Shown piece after piece: positions 27,388 to 36,458 of a stretch of 64,000 bases of DNA. The notes under the pieces were generated by a model. The model ran no database searches and was not told the DNA's origin. It saw nothing but the letters and a program-made list of their open reading frames with translations. Positions within the stretch are counted from its first letter, which is position 1, and each line of letters opens with the position of its first letter. Source of the DNA: CAYQOX01 sp964419335 (GTDB taxonomy: Bacteria; Hinthialibacterota; Hinthialibacteria; Hinthialibacterales; Hinthialibacteraceae); the NCBI GenBank assembly GCA_964419335.1, contig CAYQOX010000012.1, positions 1 through 64,000 of the forward strand, given 5' to 3'. Position numbers and translations under genes: made by a program.

Positions 27388-28779
27388 TCACTGATTTTGA
27401 TGTGGAGGGCGTATGCGTTCTCCTGTTTCAGGGTGGAATTCATCGGGTAAAGAGTTAGATGGTGGGATATCATCTGTCCGTTTGATCCAATCATCCAACT
27501 CTTTGCGCATGCGTTGGAGTACTTCTTGATAGGCGGGGTCGTAGGCTAGATTGCGAAACTCGTTGGGATCATAGACCAGGTCATATAATTCTTCTTCCGC
27601 TCGGCGTGCACGGAACATAAGCATTTGCTCTTTTGTCAGAGTTCCCGCATCGCGCATTTCTCGAATTCGCTTGAACATCTCCGTGTTTGTACTATCCGCC
27701 GAGTTTTCCAGTGGCTTCATGGGAAACGCATTGCGGATGTATTTAAAACGATGATCCCGAACCGCGCGGCTATGATCGTCTAAATCATGCCAGTTCTTTT
27801 CCGCAAAGATATACTCTTGTCCTTTGGTGTATGGATCTTTTAATTGTGGTGCGAAACTGATTCCTTCAATTTCTTCTGGCTTTTCAATACCAAATAGGTC
27901 TAACAACGTTGGAACGATATCGACAAGACTCACGAGTTCGCGGCACACCTTGCCTCCATGGATCCGCTCAGGCCACTGCACTACCAGCGGAGTATGAATA
28001 CCGCTGTCGTACATGGTTGTCTTGGCGCGAGGGAAGGGCATTCCATTGTCCCCGAAGAAGATCAGAATCGTATTCTCCAGCGTACCTTCCTCATGCAGGT
28101 ATTCTATGACTTCGCCGATCACTGCATCCATACGCGTGATCTCATCATAAAAACCGGCTAGGTCTTCCCGCACTTCGGGTATATCCGGTAAGTAAGGGGG
28201 AACGATGATTTCGTCATGTTCATAAGGTGGTGAAACACAGCCACGGTCAAAGGGGCGATGGGCATCATGGAAGCCCACAGAGAGGAAGAATGGGTTTTGT
28301 TTCGGTCGTTCTTGAAGAAACGTTTTCCAGTTTTCCAATTTTCCATGAAAAGCGTCAAATTTTTTTCTTCCTTCCGGGCCAAGATGGCATTTTCCCACGG
28401 TCCCGCTATGATATCCTAATGGTTTTAAACGTTCTGTGATGATAGTCTGATCGGCAGGTAAGGGATCATGGAGGTTTTCCGCTCCCGTGGAGTGAGGATA
28501 TTTCCCCGTGAAAAAACTCGCCCGGCTGGGACTGCACGAAGAGGTGGTCACGAAGGCATTTGTAAAGCGAATCCCATTCTCTGCCATAGCGTCGATATTT
28601 GGGGTTCGTATGGTTGGGTGGCCATAACATCCAAACTCTTGGGGGCCGACATCATCACCAATAAACAACACGATATTCGGCAAGTCGGCAGCGGTTTCTT
28701 GAGCGGAAGCCTTCAAACTGGATAGCGAGGCCGTAAAGGCCATTGTGGTTCCAAGAAATGAACGACGGTTTAATGACAT
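27388..28779 (-). CDS. Secreted formylglycine-dependent sulfatase
   Basis: The 463-residue protein has a twin-arginine leader (NRRSFLGTT). Metal ligands D42/D43 lie in FIGDDVG, the formylglycine signature is C82-S-P-S-R, and FFGDNG and a DIVPTLLDL segment follow. It belongs to the S1 arylsulfatase/heparan N-sulfatase-like group common in planctomycete-type genomes. It should cut sulfate esters from glycans in the periplasm or outside. It follows a small three-helix membrane protein gene by 17 bases, so they form one transcript that ends at the terminator at 27336-27364. Confidence 0.93.
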   Translation of the reverse strand: MSLNRRSFLGTTMAFTASLSSLKASAQETAADLPNIVLFIGDDVGPQEFGCYGHPTIRTPNIDAMAENGIRFTNAFVTTSSCSPSRASFFTGKYPHSTGAENLHDPLPADQTIITERLKPLGYHSGTVGKCHLGPEGRKKFDAFHGKLENWKTFLQERPKQNPFFLSVGFHDAHRPFDRGCVSPPYEHDEIIVPPYLPDIPEVREDLAGFYDEITRMDAVIGEVIEYLHEEGTLENTILIFFGDNGMPFPRAKTTMYDSGIHTPLVVQWPERIHGGKVCRELVSLVDIVPTLLDLFGIEKPEEIEGISFAPQLKDPYTKGQEYIFAEKNWHDLDDHSRAVRDHRFKYIRNAFPMKPLENSADSTNTEMFKRIREMRDAGTLTKEQMLMFRARRAEEELYDLVYDPNEFRNLAYDPAYQEVLQRMRKELDDWIKRTDDIPPSNSLPDEFHPETGERIRPPHQNQ

Positions 28780-28796
28780 TTTTTTTCCTCCCCTTT

Positions 28797-29117
28797 TTAC
28801 ATAAATACGGCTATAAGATAAACGGTGAATCCTATCAGTAGAATCACGCTGTTAATCACAATCCCCAAAATGGGGAAAAGCCGTTTTCTTTCTTTTTGCA
28901 GTAATCCTAAAATACCTAACACTAAACCTGCGATACAAGTGATCAAACAGGCAAGCACGCTGAAAAACAGCACCATGCCCACGGTCGATTTCTGTACATC
29001 TTCACCAAAGGTATATCCAAATAAAGCACTAATCAGGCATACAATAAAAATGATTCCACCCATGACCAAGGATAGAACCGTCGAAGCAACTCCCAAGCCT
29101 GAGTGTTTCAGTTCCAT
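28797..29117 (-). CDS. Small membrane protein (DUF4190-like)
   Basis: The 106-residue protein has three hydrophobic helices (about 8-33, 47-73 and 82-104). A GxxLGILGLLQKERKR segment before the last helix resembles DUF4190/DUF4064-type proteins. No catalytic motif is visible. It lies 17 bases upstream of a sulfatase on the same strand and is the first gene of that unit. Its function is unknown; helping a membrane-associated step is possible but unsupported. Confidence 0.72.
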   Translation of the reverse strand: MELKHSGLGVASTVLSLVMGGIIFIVCLISALFGYTFGEDVQKSTVGMVLFFSVLACLITCIAGLVLGILGLLQKERKRLFPILGIVINSVILLIGFTVYLIAVFM

Positions 29118-29264
29118 ACTCGTCTCTCCCGAGATCCCAACTATACAGCGAGAACAAAATTCAAAAAATACTCTCTTTCAAAATAACAAAAATAAAATCA
29201 AACGCAACGTATAAGCGAAAAGAAGTAAGAAAAAATACGTTGGAATAAGTTCAGTCAAGAAGGG

Positions 29265-29498
29265 ATGATGGTTTTCGTCAAAGAAGAAAGCCGTTATATG
29301 TTATTACTTATCGAAGGGGAATATGAAAGTACGGCTATTTTTGATTTTATGAAACATTAGCAGTTTGATAATCTATCTAGTGAATATGAAGTTCTATTAG
29401 AAAATTATGAAGGAAAATCGAGATTAGAGTCTCACTGGATCGGTAAAAAAAAATCCCTCTGCCTTGATATATGGAGTCGAACTCTCCTGCATGGATGA
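29265..29498 (+). pseudogene. Short reading frame broken by one TAG
   Basis: A frame of 78 codons starts at ATG ATG with GAAGGG close before it, and is interrupted once by TAG (29358-29360) before ending at TGA. Both halves look protein-like (many Glu, Tyr and Leu), but I do not recognise them. It may be a relic of a small gene or chance. Confidence 0.2.
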
Positions 29499-29658
29499 GT
29501 AAAACAAGATCAGGGGTAGAGGGCAAATGATGAAATTATATAGTGTTTATAGTATCAATGAGTTCATCGTTTTCAACCAGATTGGTTTTATCTATGGACT
29601 ATTTTTGGTGATTTCGAAAAAAAATAGTTATTTTTTTGGCTTTTTTTTTATTTATTCC

Positions 29659-29686
29659 TTGACAATCCCAATTTCCTCTTTATTTT
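29659..29686 (+). promoter_or_regulatory. Candidate sigma70-type promoter for gdhA
   Basis: TTGACA (29659-29664) and TATTTT (29681-29686) are separated by 16 bases. This would give a leader of about 145 bases before the glutamate dehydrogenase start. Confidence 0.4.
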
Positions 29687-29839
29687 TGTACCGTAATTCC
29701 ATTTATTGTAATGGTTAAATACATTTAATGTTTTTGTAAAGCCGGGAGAACCACCACTCCATCTCCTGTCAGAGAAAACACACAAGCCGTAATTCAATAT
29801 GCTCTTACCAGGAGTGTACTACAAACTAAGGAGAGAGTT

Positions 29840-31180
29840 ATGTCCTACATTACCGACGTATATGACCTAGTAGTCAAGCGAAATCCTGGTGAACAGGAAT
29901 TTCATCAGGCCGTGCAAGAAGTTTTGGAATCTTTGGAGCATGTAATCGAAAGACATCCACAATACCGAAATAAAAGAATTCTGGAACGAATTGTAGAACC
30001 GGAACGCATCATCATTTTCCGGGTTCCCTGGATGGATGACCAGGGTGATGTTCAGGTCAATCGTGGATTTCGCATCGAAATGAACAGTGCCATCGGTCCT
30101 TACAAGGGCGGTTTGCGCTTTCATCCAACCGTCAATCTCAGTATTCTTAAATTTCTGGCCTTTGAGCAAGTTTTCAAAAATTCGTTGACAACTCTTTCTA
30201 TGGGAGGAGCTAAAGGGGGGGCCGACTTCGATCCAAAAGGACGTTCCGACGATGAAATAATGCGTTTTTGTCAATCCTTCATGACCGAACTATTTCGTCA
30301 CATTGGAGCTTTAACCGACATTCCAGCTGGAGATATTGGGGTAGGCGGCCGAGAAATCGGCTTTCTCTTCGGTCAGTATAAACGCCTTCGCAATGAATTT
30401 ACCGGCGTATTGACCGGTAAAGGTTTGAATTGGGGTGGATCTCTCATTCGGCCGGAAGCGACAGGGTATGGAGCGGTTTACTTCGCCCAAGAGATGCTGA
30501 AAACCAGGAGCGATTCTTTAGAAGGCAAAACTTGTACCGTTTCAGGATCAGGAAATGTGGCGCAATATACCGTGGAGAAGGTAAATGAACTGGGCGGCAA
30601 GGTGGTCAGTCTTTCCGATTCAGCTGGCACTATTTATGATCCCAATGGGATCGATAAAGAAAAACTTGTCTGGGTGATGGATCTGAAGAATAACCGGCGC
30701 GGCCGTATACGTGAATATGCCGAAAAATATAATGGAGTAGAATACCGGGAAGATGCTTTACCGTGGGATATCCCCTGCGATTGTGCTTTTCCCAGTGCGA
30801 CGCAAAACGAAATCAGCGGAGAAAACGCCAAAACGCTAGTAAAGAATGGCTGTTTTGTTGTCAGCGAAGGTGCGAACATGCCATCCGAACCCGAAGCGGT
30901 AGATGTTTTTCTGGAAAACAAAATCCTATACGGTCCCGGTAAAGCGGCCAATGCGGGTGGAGTGGCTTGTTCCGGGCTTGAAATGGCGCAAAATTCCCAA
31001 TTTATGTATTGGTCCCGTGAAACCGTCGACAAAAATTTGCAAGATATCATGACTCGTATCCATGAAAGCTGTCATCAAACCGCGAAAGAATACGGGGTAG
31101 AGGGAAATTATGTTGTGGGCGCCAATATTGCGGGCTTTATTAAAGTCGCCGATGCCATGATTGATCAAGGTGTAATTTAA
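29840..31180 (+). CDS. gdhA: NADP-type glutamate dehydrogenase
   Basis: The 446-residue protein matches hexameric bacterial glutamate dehydrogenase in length. It has GPYKGGLRFHP, the catalytic-lysine segment GGAKGGADFDPKG, DIPAGDIGVGGRE, and a Rossmann motif TVSGSGNVAQY. It makes glutamate from 2-oxoglutarate and ammonium, most likely with NADPH by its similarity to GdhA. GGAGAG lies before the ATG. A long leader precedes it, and a hairpin separates it from the NfnAB-type fusion downstream. That enzyme could supply NADPH, so the pairing is sensible for ammonium assimilation. Confidence 0.95.
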   Translation: MSYITDVYDLVVKRNPGEQEFHQAVQEVLESLEHVIERHPQYRNKRILERIVEPERIIIFRVPWMDDQGDVQVNRGFRIEMNSAIGPYKGGLRFHPTVNLSILKFLAFEQVFKNSLTTLSMGGAKGGADFDPKGRSDDEIMRFCQSFMTELFRHIGALTDIPAGDIGVGGREIGFLFGQYKRLRNEFTGVLTGKGLNWGGSLIRPEATGYGAVYFAQEMLKTRSDSLEGKTCTVSGSGNVAQYTVEKVNELGGKVVSLSDSAGTIYDPNGIDKEKLVWVMDLKNNRRGRIREYAEKYNGVEYREDALPWDIPCDCAFPSATQNEISGENAKTLVKNGCFVVSEGANMPSEPEAVDVFLENKILYGPGKAANAGGVACSGLEMAQNSQFMYWSRETVDKNLQDIMTRIHESCHQTAKEYGVEGNYVVGANIAGFIKVADAMIDQGVI

Positions 31181-31215
31181 CCTACTCAATACAACCAAAT
31201 AAGGATAAGAAATGC

Positions 31216-31245
31216 AGGGGTGGTTGAATGATCACCCTTGTTTTA
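31216..31245 (+). terminator. Likely terminator or attenuating hairpin after gdhA
   Basis: AGGGGTG and CACCCTT pair (one G-T) around a short loop, followed by GTTTT. It lies 35 bases past gdhA and may give partial read-through into the next gene. Confidence 0.55.
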
Positions 31246-31360
31246 TAATAATAATTTAGTTTTGTTTTAATCTCACGTTCATAAACTTATGCAGAGGATA
31301 ATACCATACCCGGAAAAAGTTCAAAACTGAATTCACACCTTGTCTTCAGGAGTTACATCG

Positions 31361-33691
31361 ATGTTTACCATTCTGGACAAAAAAGAAATCGCCCCAGATA
31401 CATTCTGGTTTGAGGTGAAAGCCCCATTGGTTTGCCATTCACGAAAAGCAGGCCAATTCATGATTATTTGCCCCAATGAAAAATCGGAGAGGATCCCTAT
31501 TTCACTCGCCGGTTCGAATGATGAAAAAGACAGCATCTGGTTCGTCGTCCAGGTGGTGGGCAGAACAACAAAAGAACTTTGTGAGAAACAAATTGGTGAA
31601 TCTTTCTATGCCATTGTAGGTCCATTAGGACAACCCAGCCCCATCCAAAACTATGGGACGGTGATTTGCATGGGAGGCGGCTATGGAGTTGCCGCCTTGC
31701 TTCCCATTGCAGCCGAGCTAAAAGAAGCAGGAAACCGGGTGATTGGTGTGATTGGTGCCCGGACGAAAGAATTGCTTTTGCTAAAAGAACGCATGAGCGA
31801 GGTTTGTGATGAAGTTCGGCTTTCAACGAATGACGGTTCTACCGGTACCAAAGGGTTTGTTACCCATGTGTTGCAAGAAATTCTTGATGAAGGAATAGAG
31901 GTTAACCATACCTTTGCCATCGGACCGGTCCCGATGATGGCCGCCGTCAGCGATATGAGCAAACAAGAAGGGATTGGTTGCACGGTATCCTTGAACGCGT
32001 TGATGATCGATGGAACGGGAATGTGCGGTGGATGCCGGGTTCAGGTCAATAATGAATCCAAGTTCGTCTGTTATAACGGGCCTGATTTTGACGGTCACCA
32101 GGTCGATTTTGAAGAACTGATGAGCCGCCAGAAATGGTATGTTGATTTGGAAAAACAAAGTTTGGTCGCACTGGAAAGCGAAGAGCATTCACCTACATGT
32201 CCTTATAATACACCAATTGCGGATGAACATAAATCAAATTGTCACGCCGAAATTCCATCGAATCTTGATCTTTCCAATCCGGATCATTTAAAACCAAAAG
32301 ATCGGATGTCCATTCCACGGCAACCCATGCCGGAGCAAGATGCAGATATCCGAAAAGGCAATTTTGGAGAAGTGGCGCTGGGGTATTCAGAAGAGCAAGC
32401 TCGTGCAGAAGCGTTGCGCTGTCTGGACTGCAAAAAACCTATATGTATTCAAGGCTGCCCGGTTGGTGTGGATATTCCGCGTTTTTTGAAATTCGTTCGG
32501 GAAGGAAAATATGTAGAAGCAGCCAATGTGATTAAGGAAACCAATGTCCTGCCAGCGGTTTGCGGACGAGTTTGTCCCCAGGAAACGCAGTGTGAAATTG
32601 AATGTGTTTTAGGCAAGCGGCATGATCCGGTGGCGATCGGCCGGCTAGAACGATTTGTGGCGGATTATGAACGCAGCGCAGGCCATGTTAATGGAAGGAC
32701 ATCCCCACCGCCAACTGGTAAAAAAGTAGCCATTGTCGGTTCTGGACCTGCTTCGCTAACAGTAGCGGGAGATTTGATCCAAAAAGGGCACGAAGTACAT
32801 GTATTTGAGGCTTTGCATCGATTGGGTGGCGTGTTGGTGTACGGTATTCCAGAATTTCGGCTCCCGAACGATATTGTCGAGCAAGAAATTGATGCGTTGC
32901 GAGAGAAGGGCGTGAAATTTTATACAAATGTACTTATCGGACGATCGAAAACGGTGGATGAATTAATGGAGAAGGATCATTTTGATGCCGTTTTTTTAGG
33001 CACCGGTGCTGGTTTACCCCGGATGATGAATATCCCTGGTGAAAATTTGAAGGGGGTTTATACCGCCAATGAATTTTTAACTAGAATCAACTTGATGCAC
33101 GCTGACCGCTTTCCGGAATACGGTACTCCTGTGACTGTCGGAAAACGGGTGGCTGTGATTGGGTGTGGCAATACAGCGATGGATGCGGCACGGGTTAGTC
33201 TCCGAATGGGGGCGGAGGAATCTTATATCATTTATCGTCGTACCCTCCAAGAAGCCCCCGCGCGGGCAGAAGAGATTGAACACGCTCGGGAAGAAGGCGT
33301 CCAGTTTAAGTTCCTGACCAATCCGGTGCAAATTATTGGCGATGAAAATCAGTGGGTGAAGGAGATGGAATGTATTGAAATGGAATTGGGTGAACCGGAT
33401 GCGTCTGGCCGTCGGCGCCCGGTTCCAATCGAAGGTTCAGAATTTACCATGTCGTTGGATACGATTGTTACGGCTTTGGGTTTTGGCGTGAATCCCCTTA
33501 TTCCCAGTACCACTGAAGGACTGGAATTAAACAAATGGGGTGTTGTGATTGTGGATGAAGAAACAGGCAAAACCGGTCGTGAAGGTGTCTATGCCGGTGG
33601 CGACCTCATTACGGGTGGTTCAACTGTAATTTTGGCGATGGGGCAAGGTCGTGTTGCGGCTAATGCGATTCATGAATATTTACAGCAGTAG
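31361..33691 (+). CDS. Fused NfnA-NfnB-type NADH-dependent ferredoxin:NADP+ oxidoreductase
   Basis: From the ATG after AGGAG the protein has 776 residues. Residues 1 to about 290 are a ferredoxin-reductase-like FAD/NAD module ending in a [2Fe-2S] site (MCGGCRVQV and a later Cys), as in NfnA/SudB. From about 300 it is NfnB/SudA and glutamate-synthase-small-subunit-like: CLDCKKPICIQGCPV and CGRVCPQETQCEIEC hold two [4Fe-4S] clusters, then VAIVGSGPASL (FAD) and VAVIGCGNTAMDAA (NADPH). Nfn enzymes bifurcate electrons between NAD(H), NADP(H) and ferredoxin, usually as two subunits. Here both are in one chain. Automated labels often read dihydroorotate dehydrogenase B/glutamate synthase; Nfn fits better. 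Confidence 0.88.
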   Translation: MFTILDKKEIAPDTFWFEVKAPLVCHSRKAGQFMIICPNEKSERIPISLAGSNDEKDSIWFVVQVVGRTTKELCEKQIGESFYAIVGPLGQPSPIQNYGTVICMGGGYGVAALLPIAAELKEAGNRVIGVIGARTKELLLLKERMSEVCDEVRLSTNDGSTGTKGFVTHVLQEILDEGIEVNHTFAIGPVPMMAAVSDMSKQEGIGCTVSLNALMIDGTGMCGGCRVQVNNESKFVCYNGPDFDGHQVDFEELMSRQKWYVDLEKQSLVALESEEHSPTCPYNTPIADEHKSNCHAEIPSNLDLSNPDHLKPKDRMSIPRQPMPEQDADIRKGNFGEVALGYSEEQARAEALRCLDCKKPICIQGCPVGVDIPRFLKFVREGKYVEAANVIKETNVLPAVCGRVCPQETQCEIECVLGKRHDPVAIGRLERFVADYERSAGHVNGRTSPPPTGKKVAIVGSGPASLTVAGDLIQKGHEVHVFEALHRLGGVLVYGIPEFRLPNDIVEQEIDALREKGVKFYTNVLIGRSKTVDELMEKDHFDAVFLGTGAGLPRMMNIPGENLKGVYTANEFLTRINLMHADRFPEYGTPVTVGKRVAVIGCGNTAMDAARVSLRMGAEESYIIYRRTLQEAPARAEEIEHAREEGVQFKFLTNPVQIIGDENQWVKEMECIEMELGEPDASGRRRPVPIEGSEFTMSLDTIVTALGFGVNPLIPSTTEGLELNKWGVVIVDEETGKTGREGVYAGGDLITGGSTVILAMGQGRVAANAIHEYLQQ

Positions 33692-34030
33692 TTCTAATAA
33701 AGGATGGATAGGTTCAACGAAATTTCCCTGGAGTACGGGGGTTTTCCTATGTCCATGAGAAAACAAAACCGTTTATAATTATGTCCAGATACGGGCATGC
33801 TTCAGGGTTTAAGAAGTTATAAGTATCTATTTGTTTTGATCTTATGTTTATTAACTTTATTAATAGCGCGAAGTAATATGGTTTATCTTAATATATATTA
33901 GTATATTATAGTTAGAAAAAAATATCAACATTCCAATTCAAGTAAATCCAAATCAATAATTAAAAACTAAATTGAAGACAAGAATTAATAATTTTTTTTG
34001 ATAAAAATGTGAAGAAATCAAAATATAATG

Positions 34031-34058
34031 TTGACAATATAGATAAAATAAGTAATAA
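34031..34058 (+). promoter_or_regulatory. Candidate promoter of the cysteine-rich protein gene
   Basis: TTGACA (34031-34036) and TAATAA (34053-34058) with a 16-base spacer lie 45 bases before the ATG. The rest of the gap (33692-34030) is AT-rich with no gene that I can see. Confidence 0.5.
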
Positions 34059-34103
34059 TAGCGTCAATTAAAGTAGTAGATCATAATATGGAGGTAAGTA
34101 ACT

Positions 34104-34541
34104 ATGAAGAAGATGATCATTGGACTCACTACGCTCCTGGTTGCAAGTGTGGGGGTGTATGGATTAACAGCAGCCTTTTATACCGGTTCTACATCGGAGG
34201 TGACAGAGGCTCAACAGGTAACAATCACCTCTAGCTCAGTAGAACCCGATTGTTGTGATGACAAATCGTCATCAGAAACCGTTGCCACGAAAGAAGATGG
34301 ATGTGATATTGCAAAAACAGAAACGGTAGCCTCGAAGGGTGCCTGTCCCTTTACGGGTTCTTCCGCTTCAATCCAAACGGTTGCGACATCAAGTTCTGAA
34401 GGAGAATCTGGGTGCAGTATGAGCAAAACGGTCGCGGCGAAAGCGGGATGTGATGGGAGTAAAGATTGCGATATGCAATCGGAAAAGGTTGCTTCCAAGA
34501 TGGAATGCGATGGTAAAAAAGATTGTAACCGAAGAGGTTGA
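34104..34541 (+). CDS. Exported cysteine-rich repeat protein, apparently frameshifted at its end
   Basis: The 145-residue product has a membrane-anchor or signal helix (about 3-25). A low-complexity mature part follows, with repeated units of the form (T/K)VA(T/S/A)K followed by Cys and Asp: TVATKEDGCD, TVASKGACP, TVAAKAGCDGSKDCD, KVASKMECDGKKDC. After the last KDC, four codons plus one extra base lead in the +1 frame to EKVAAAN and TAA (34561-34563), matching the preceding unit CDMQSEKVASK. So a single-base insertion between about 34526 and 34539 has replaced that ending with NRRG. GGAGG precedes the ATG. Metal binding is plausible from Cys and Asp but unproven; the family is unknown. Confidence 0.75.
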   Translation: MKKMIIGLTTLLVASVGVYGLTAAFYTGSTSEVTEAQQVTITSSSVEPDCCDDKSSSETVATKEDGCDIAKTETVASKGACPFTGSSASIQTVATSSSEGESGCSMSKTVAAKAGCDGSKDCDMQSEKVASKMECDGKKDCNRRG

Positions 34542-34590
34542 AAAGGTCGCCGCCGCAAACTAAATTGTTCTGAATCCATAGTTAGTTCAA

Positions 34591-34619
34591 GAGCGATGGT
34601 AATTCATCGCTCTTTTTTT
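34591..34619 (+). terminator. Rho-independent terminator
   Basis: GAGCGATG / CATCGCTC stem with a 6-base loop and seven T, 28 bases after the TAA of the frameshift-corrected reading frame of the cysteine-rich gene. Confidence 0.9.
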
Positions 34620-34737
34620 GCTTCCATTTTAACGGAATTTGATTGAATATTTTTTTCCTTGTGTTAAAATCTTTTATGTACAAAGCAAGAACAGCATGAA
34701 ATTCGTTTCATTTTGGTTTTCTCTAGAAAAAGTTTTT

Positions 34738-34902
34738 CTGCGACGTTCGTGATGCTTTGGTCCGGTTAGAGGCTATAACTATTAATAGGGATCCCTTACT
34801 TAGTCGTAAGTCATGCCCAACGGCGGGAAGGCTGCTCGGCTAACACTGGGAGCCCACCTGTGGAGACAGGTCTCATAACTCCCTAGCACACGGCGTCAGC
34901 GG
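34738..34902 (+). ncRNA. ssrS: 6S RNA (probable)
   Basis: The 165-base stretch has a long closing stem between 34738-34751 (CTGCGACGTTCGTG) and 34889-34902 (CACGGCGTCAGCGG), with small bulges. An internal region contains GGGAGCCCACCTG...CAGGTCTCATAA, as I recall for proteobacterial 6S RNAs, and the GTTCGTGATGC / AGCACACGGC ends are also 6S-like. 6S RNA mimics an open promoter and binds the housekeeping RNA polymerase in stationary phase. A strong terminator follows immediately. There is no coding sequence. A covariance-model search was not possible, so the family remains probable rather than certain. Confidence 0.68.
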
Positions 34903-34908
34903 AGTGAC

Positions 34909-34937
34909 AAAGCGGCTCATAGCAATGGGCCGCTTTT
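34909..34937 (+). terminator. Terminator of the probable 6S RNA
   Basis: AAAGCGGC / GCCGCTTTT stem with a 12-base loop ends the RNA gene just before the glycosyltransferase. Confidence 0.78.
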
Positions 34938-34996
34938 AGTTTGCCCTGGCATGAGTTACTATGCTCATTGAGCGATGTTTGGGAGATCTATCCACC

Positions 34997-36271
34997 ATGC
35001 ACCATCTTGCGATTGTTACGACGGAAATCTTACCCCCTTTTTCACAACCATGCGCAGGGGGAGGGGTGAGAATATGGGGAATGAGTGAATCATTGCGCCA
35101 ACAAGGAATTGAGTGTACGTATTTTCTTCCTGATACCCTCCGGGAAGCACAAAATACGAACTCTCAAATTCCGATTGTTTTTTTTAAACCCGAACATTTA
35201 CATGAGAAGATCAAAGAAAAATCTCCTGAGGCGGTTTTATTTGAGCAATGGCAGCCCATGACTTTTCTAAAAAAATCATTCGATATTCCCGTGCTTGTAG
35301 ATCTTCCTGGTCCATTAATTTTGGAGTATTACTGGCGTGATCCCGAGTGTTTTTATCAGCATATTGTCCACAAAATTAATGCTTTTTCGAAAGCCGATTA
35401 TTTTCTCTGCGCTTTAGAGCGTCAAAGGGGGTATTACACCGCTTGGCTTACTTGGGCAGGGATCCCCCCTGATAGTGAACGTGTAGAGGTCATTCCTTTT
35501 CATCTTCATGAAATGCCACGTTCTCGCCAAGGACACGTGGAAGATGAAGCCCAAATTTTTTGGGGAGGGATGTTTTGGCCTTGGCAGCAGCGAGATAAGC
35601 CTTTGCAAATTACTCTGCAGACAATGACCCGCCTCCGACACGGCCAATTGGTGTTATGCGGGGGGAATCCTGGAGATCAATCGAGCCCATTTGATCCCTA
35701 TATGGAGCATGATCATGTTACTTGGCTCGGGCGTCTGGTCTTTTCAGAGTACGTCGCAGAATTGAAACGAGCTACGATTTCCTTGGATTTATCTTTCCCT
35801 ACCGAAGAACGCCGTCTTTCTTCTGATTTACGCACAGGAACGGCTTTATGGGCAGGGACTCCTTGTGTGGTTACCCCCCATTCTCCTTGGGCAACGATGA
35901 TTAAAGAGCATAACGCTGGCTGGGTTGTGGAGTACGACAATGAGAAAGGCTTAGTCTTGATTTTGGAAGAAGTTATTCTGGAGCGGGGGGATATTGTTGC
36001 TAAACGGAGAGGAGCGCGAAATATATCCAATATCATTTCATCCGAAAGCAATCTTAAGCCGCTTTTGAAGTTTTTGAAAAATCCAACTTTACGAGACAAA
36101 AATCCACCTTTTTTCGAAGCCCGTTTTCAAGAAAGGGAAGAGCGCTATGCCCAATTACAAGAAGAAATCAATCGCCTGCGTCATGAGAAAGAATCTCTCC
36201 AGCATGATTTAAACGCCATTCGCTCCAATCCACTATACCGGCTTTATAAAACCATTTCTCCAAAAAAATGA
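34997..36271 (+). CDS. Glycosyltransferase family 4-like protein with C-terminal coiled coil
   Basis: From the ATG at 34997 (GGGAG upstream) the protein has 424 residues. The N-terminus LAIVTTEILPPFSQPCAGGGVRIWG is the glycine-rich loop of GT-B enzymes. The second half has a WGGMFWPWQQR segment and VWLGRLVFSEYV-like features with LDLSFPTEERRLSSDLRTGTALWAG in place of the usual E-x7-E. About 380-424 is a coiled coil ending in NPLYRLYKT, as in many cell-surface polysaccharide enzymes. It probably transfers a sugar during glycan or LPS synthesis. A start 12 codons earlier (34961) lacks a ribosome site. Confidence 0.75.
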   Translation: MHHLAIVTTEILPPFSQPCAGGGVRIWGMSESLRQQGIECTYFLPDTLREAQNTNSQIPIVFFKPEHLHEKIKEKSPEAVLFEQWQPMTFLKKSFDIPVLVDLPGPLILEYYWRDPECFYQHIVHKINAFSKADYFLCALERQRGYYTAWLTWAGIPPDSERVEVIPFHLHEMPRSRQGHVEDEAQIFWGGMFWPWQQRDKPLQITLQTMTRLRHGQLVLCGGNPGDQSSPFDPYMEHDHVTWLGRLVFSEYVAELKRATISLDLSFPTEERRLSSDLRTGTALWAGTPCVVTPHSPWATMIKEHNAGWVVEYDNEKGLVLILEEVILERGDIVAKRRGARNISNIISSESNLKPLLKFLKNPTLRDKNPPFFEARFQEREERYAQLQEEINRLRHEKESLQHDLNAIRSNPLYRLYKTISPKK

Positions 36272-36458
36272 AGCAATTGGGGGGAAAGGATTGCTACAAA
36301 ATGGCGTATAATGGTATAGAGGCGAAAATGCGCAGATATTTTTTTCTAACTTTTTTTTCAAAAACTTTAATAGAGGTACTTGACTGATTCGCAAGTTTAC
36401 GTAAAATCTTTCATCGTCAAGTGAAAACAAAAAGTATTAATATACCGGTAAATATTAT

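Larger units (their letters stand above)
29118..29839. other. 722-base gap with promoter and decayed short frame
   Basis: The gap separates divergent genes. It holds an interrupted short frame (29265-29498), an imperfect inverted repeat (CCCTCT at 29455-29460 and AGAGGG at 29518-29523, with further matching inside), a long T-rich tract around 29620-29650, and the gdhA promoter. I see no intact gene. Confidence 0.45.

Noticed and set aside
29527..29718. Hydrophobic plus-strand frame of 63 codons before gdhA
   Set aside because: It covers a T-rich tract and the gdhA promoter; the hydrophobicity follows from T-rich codons.
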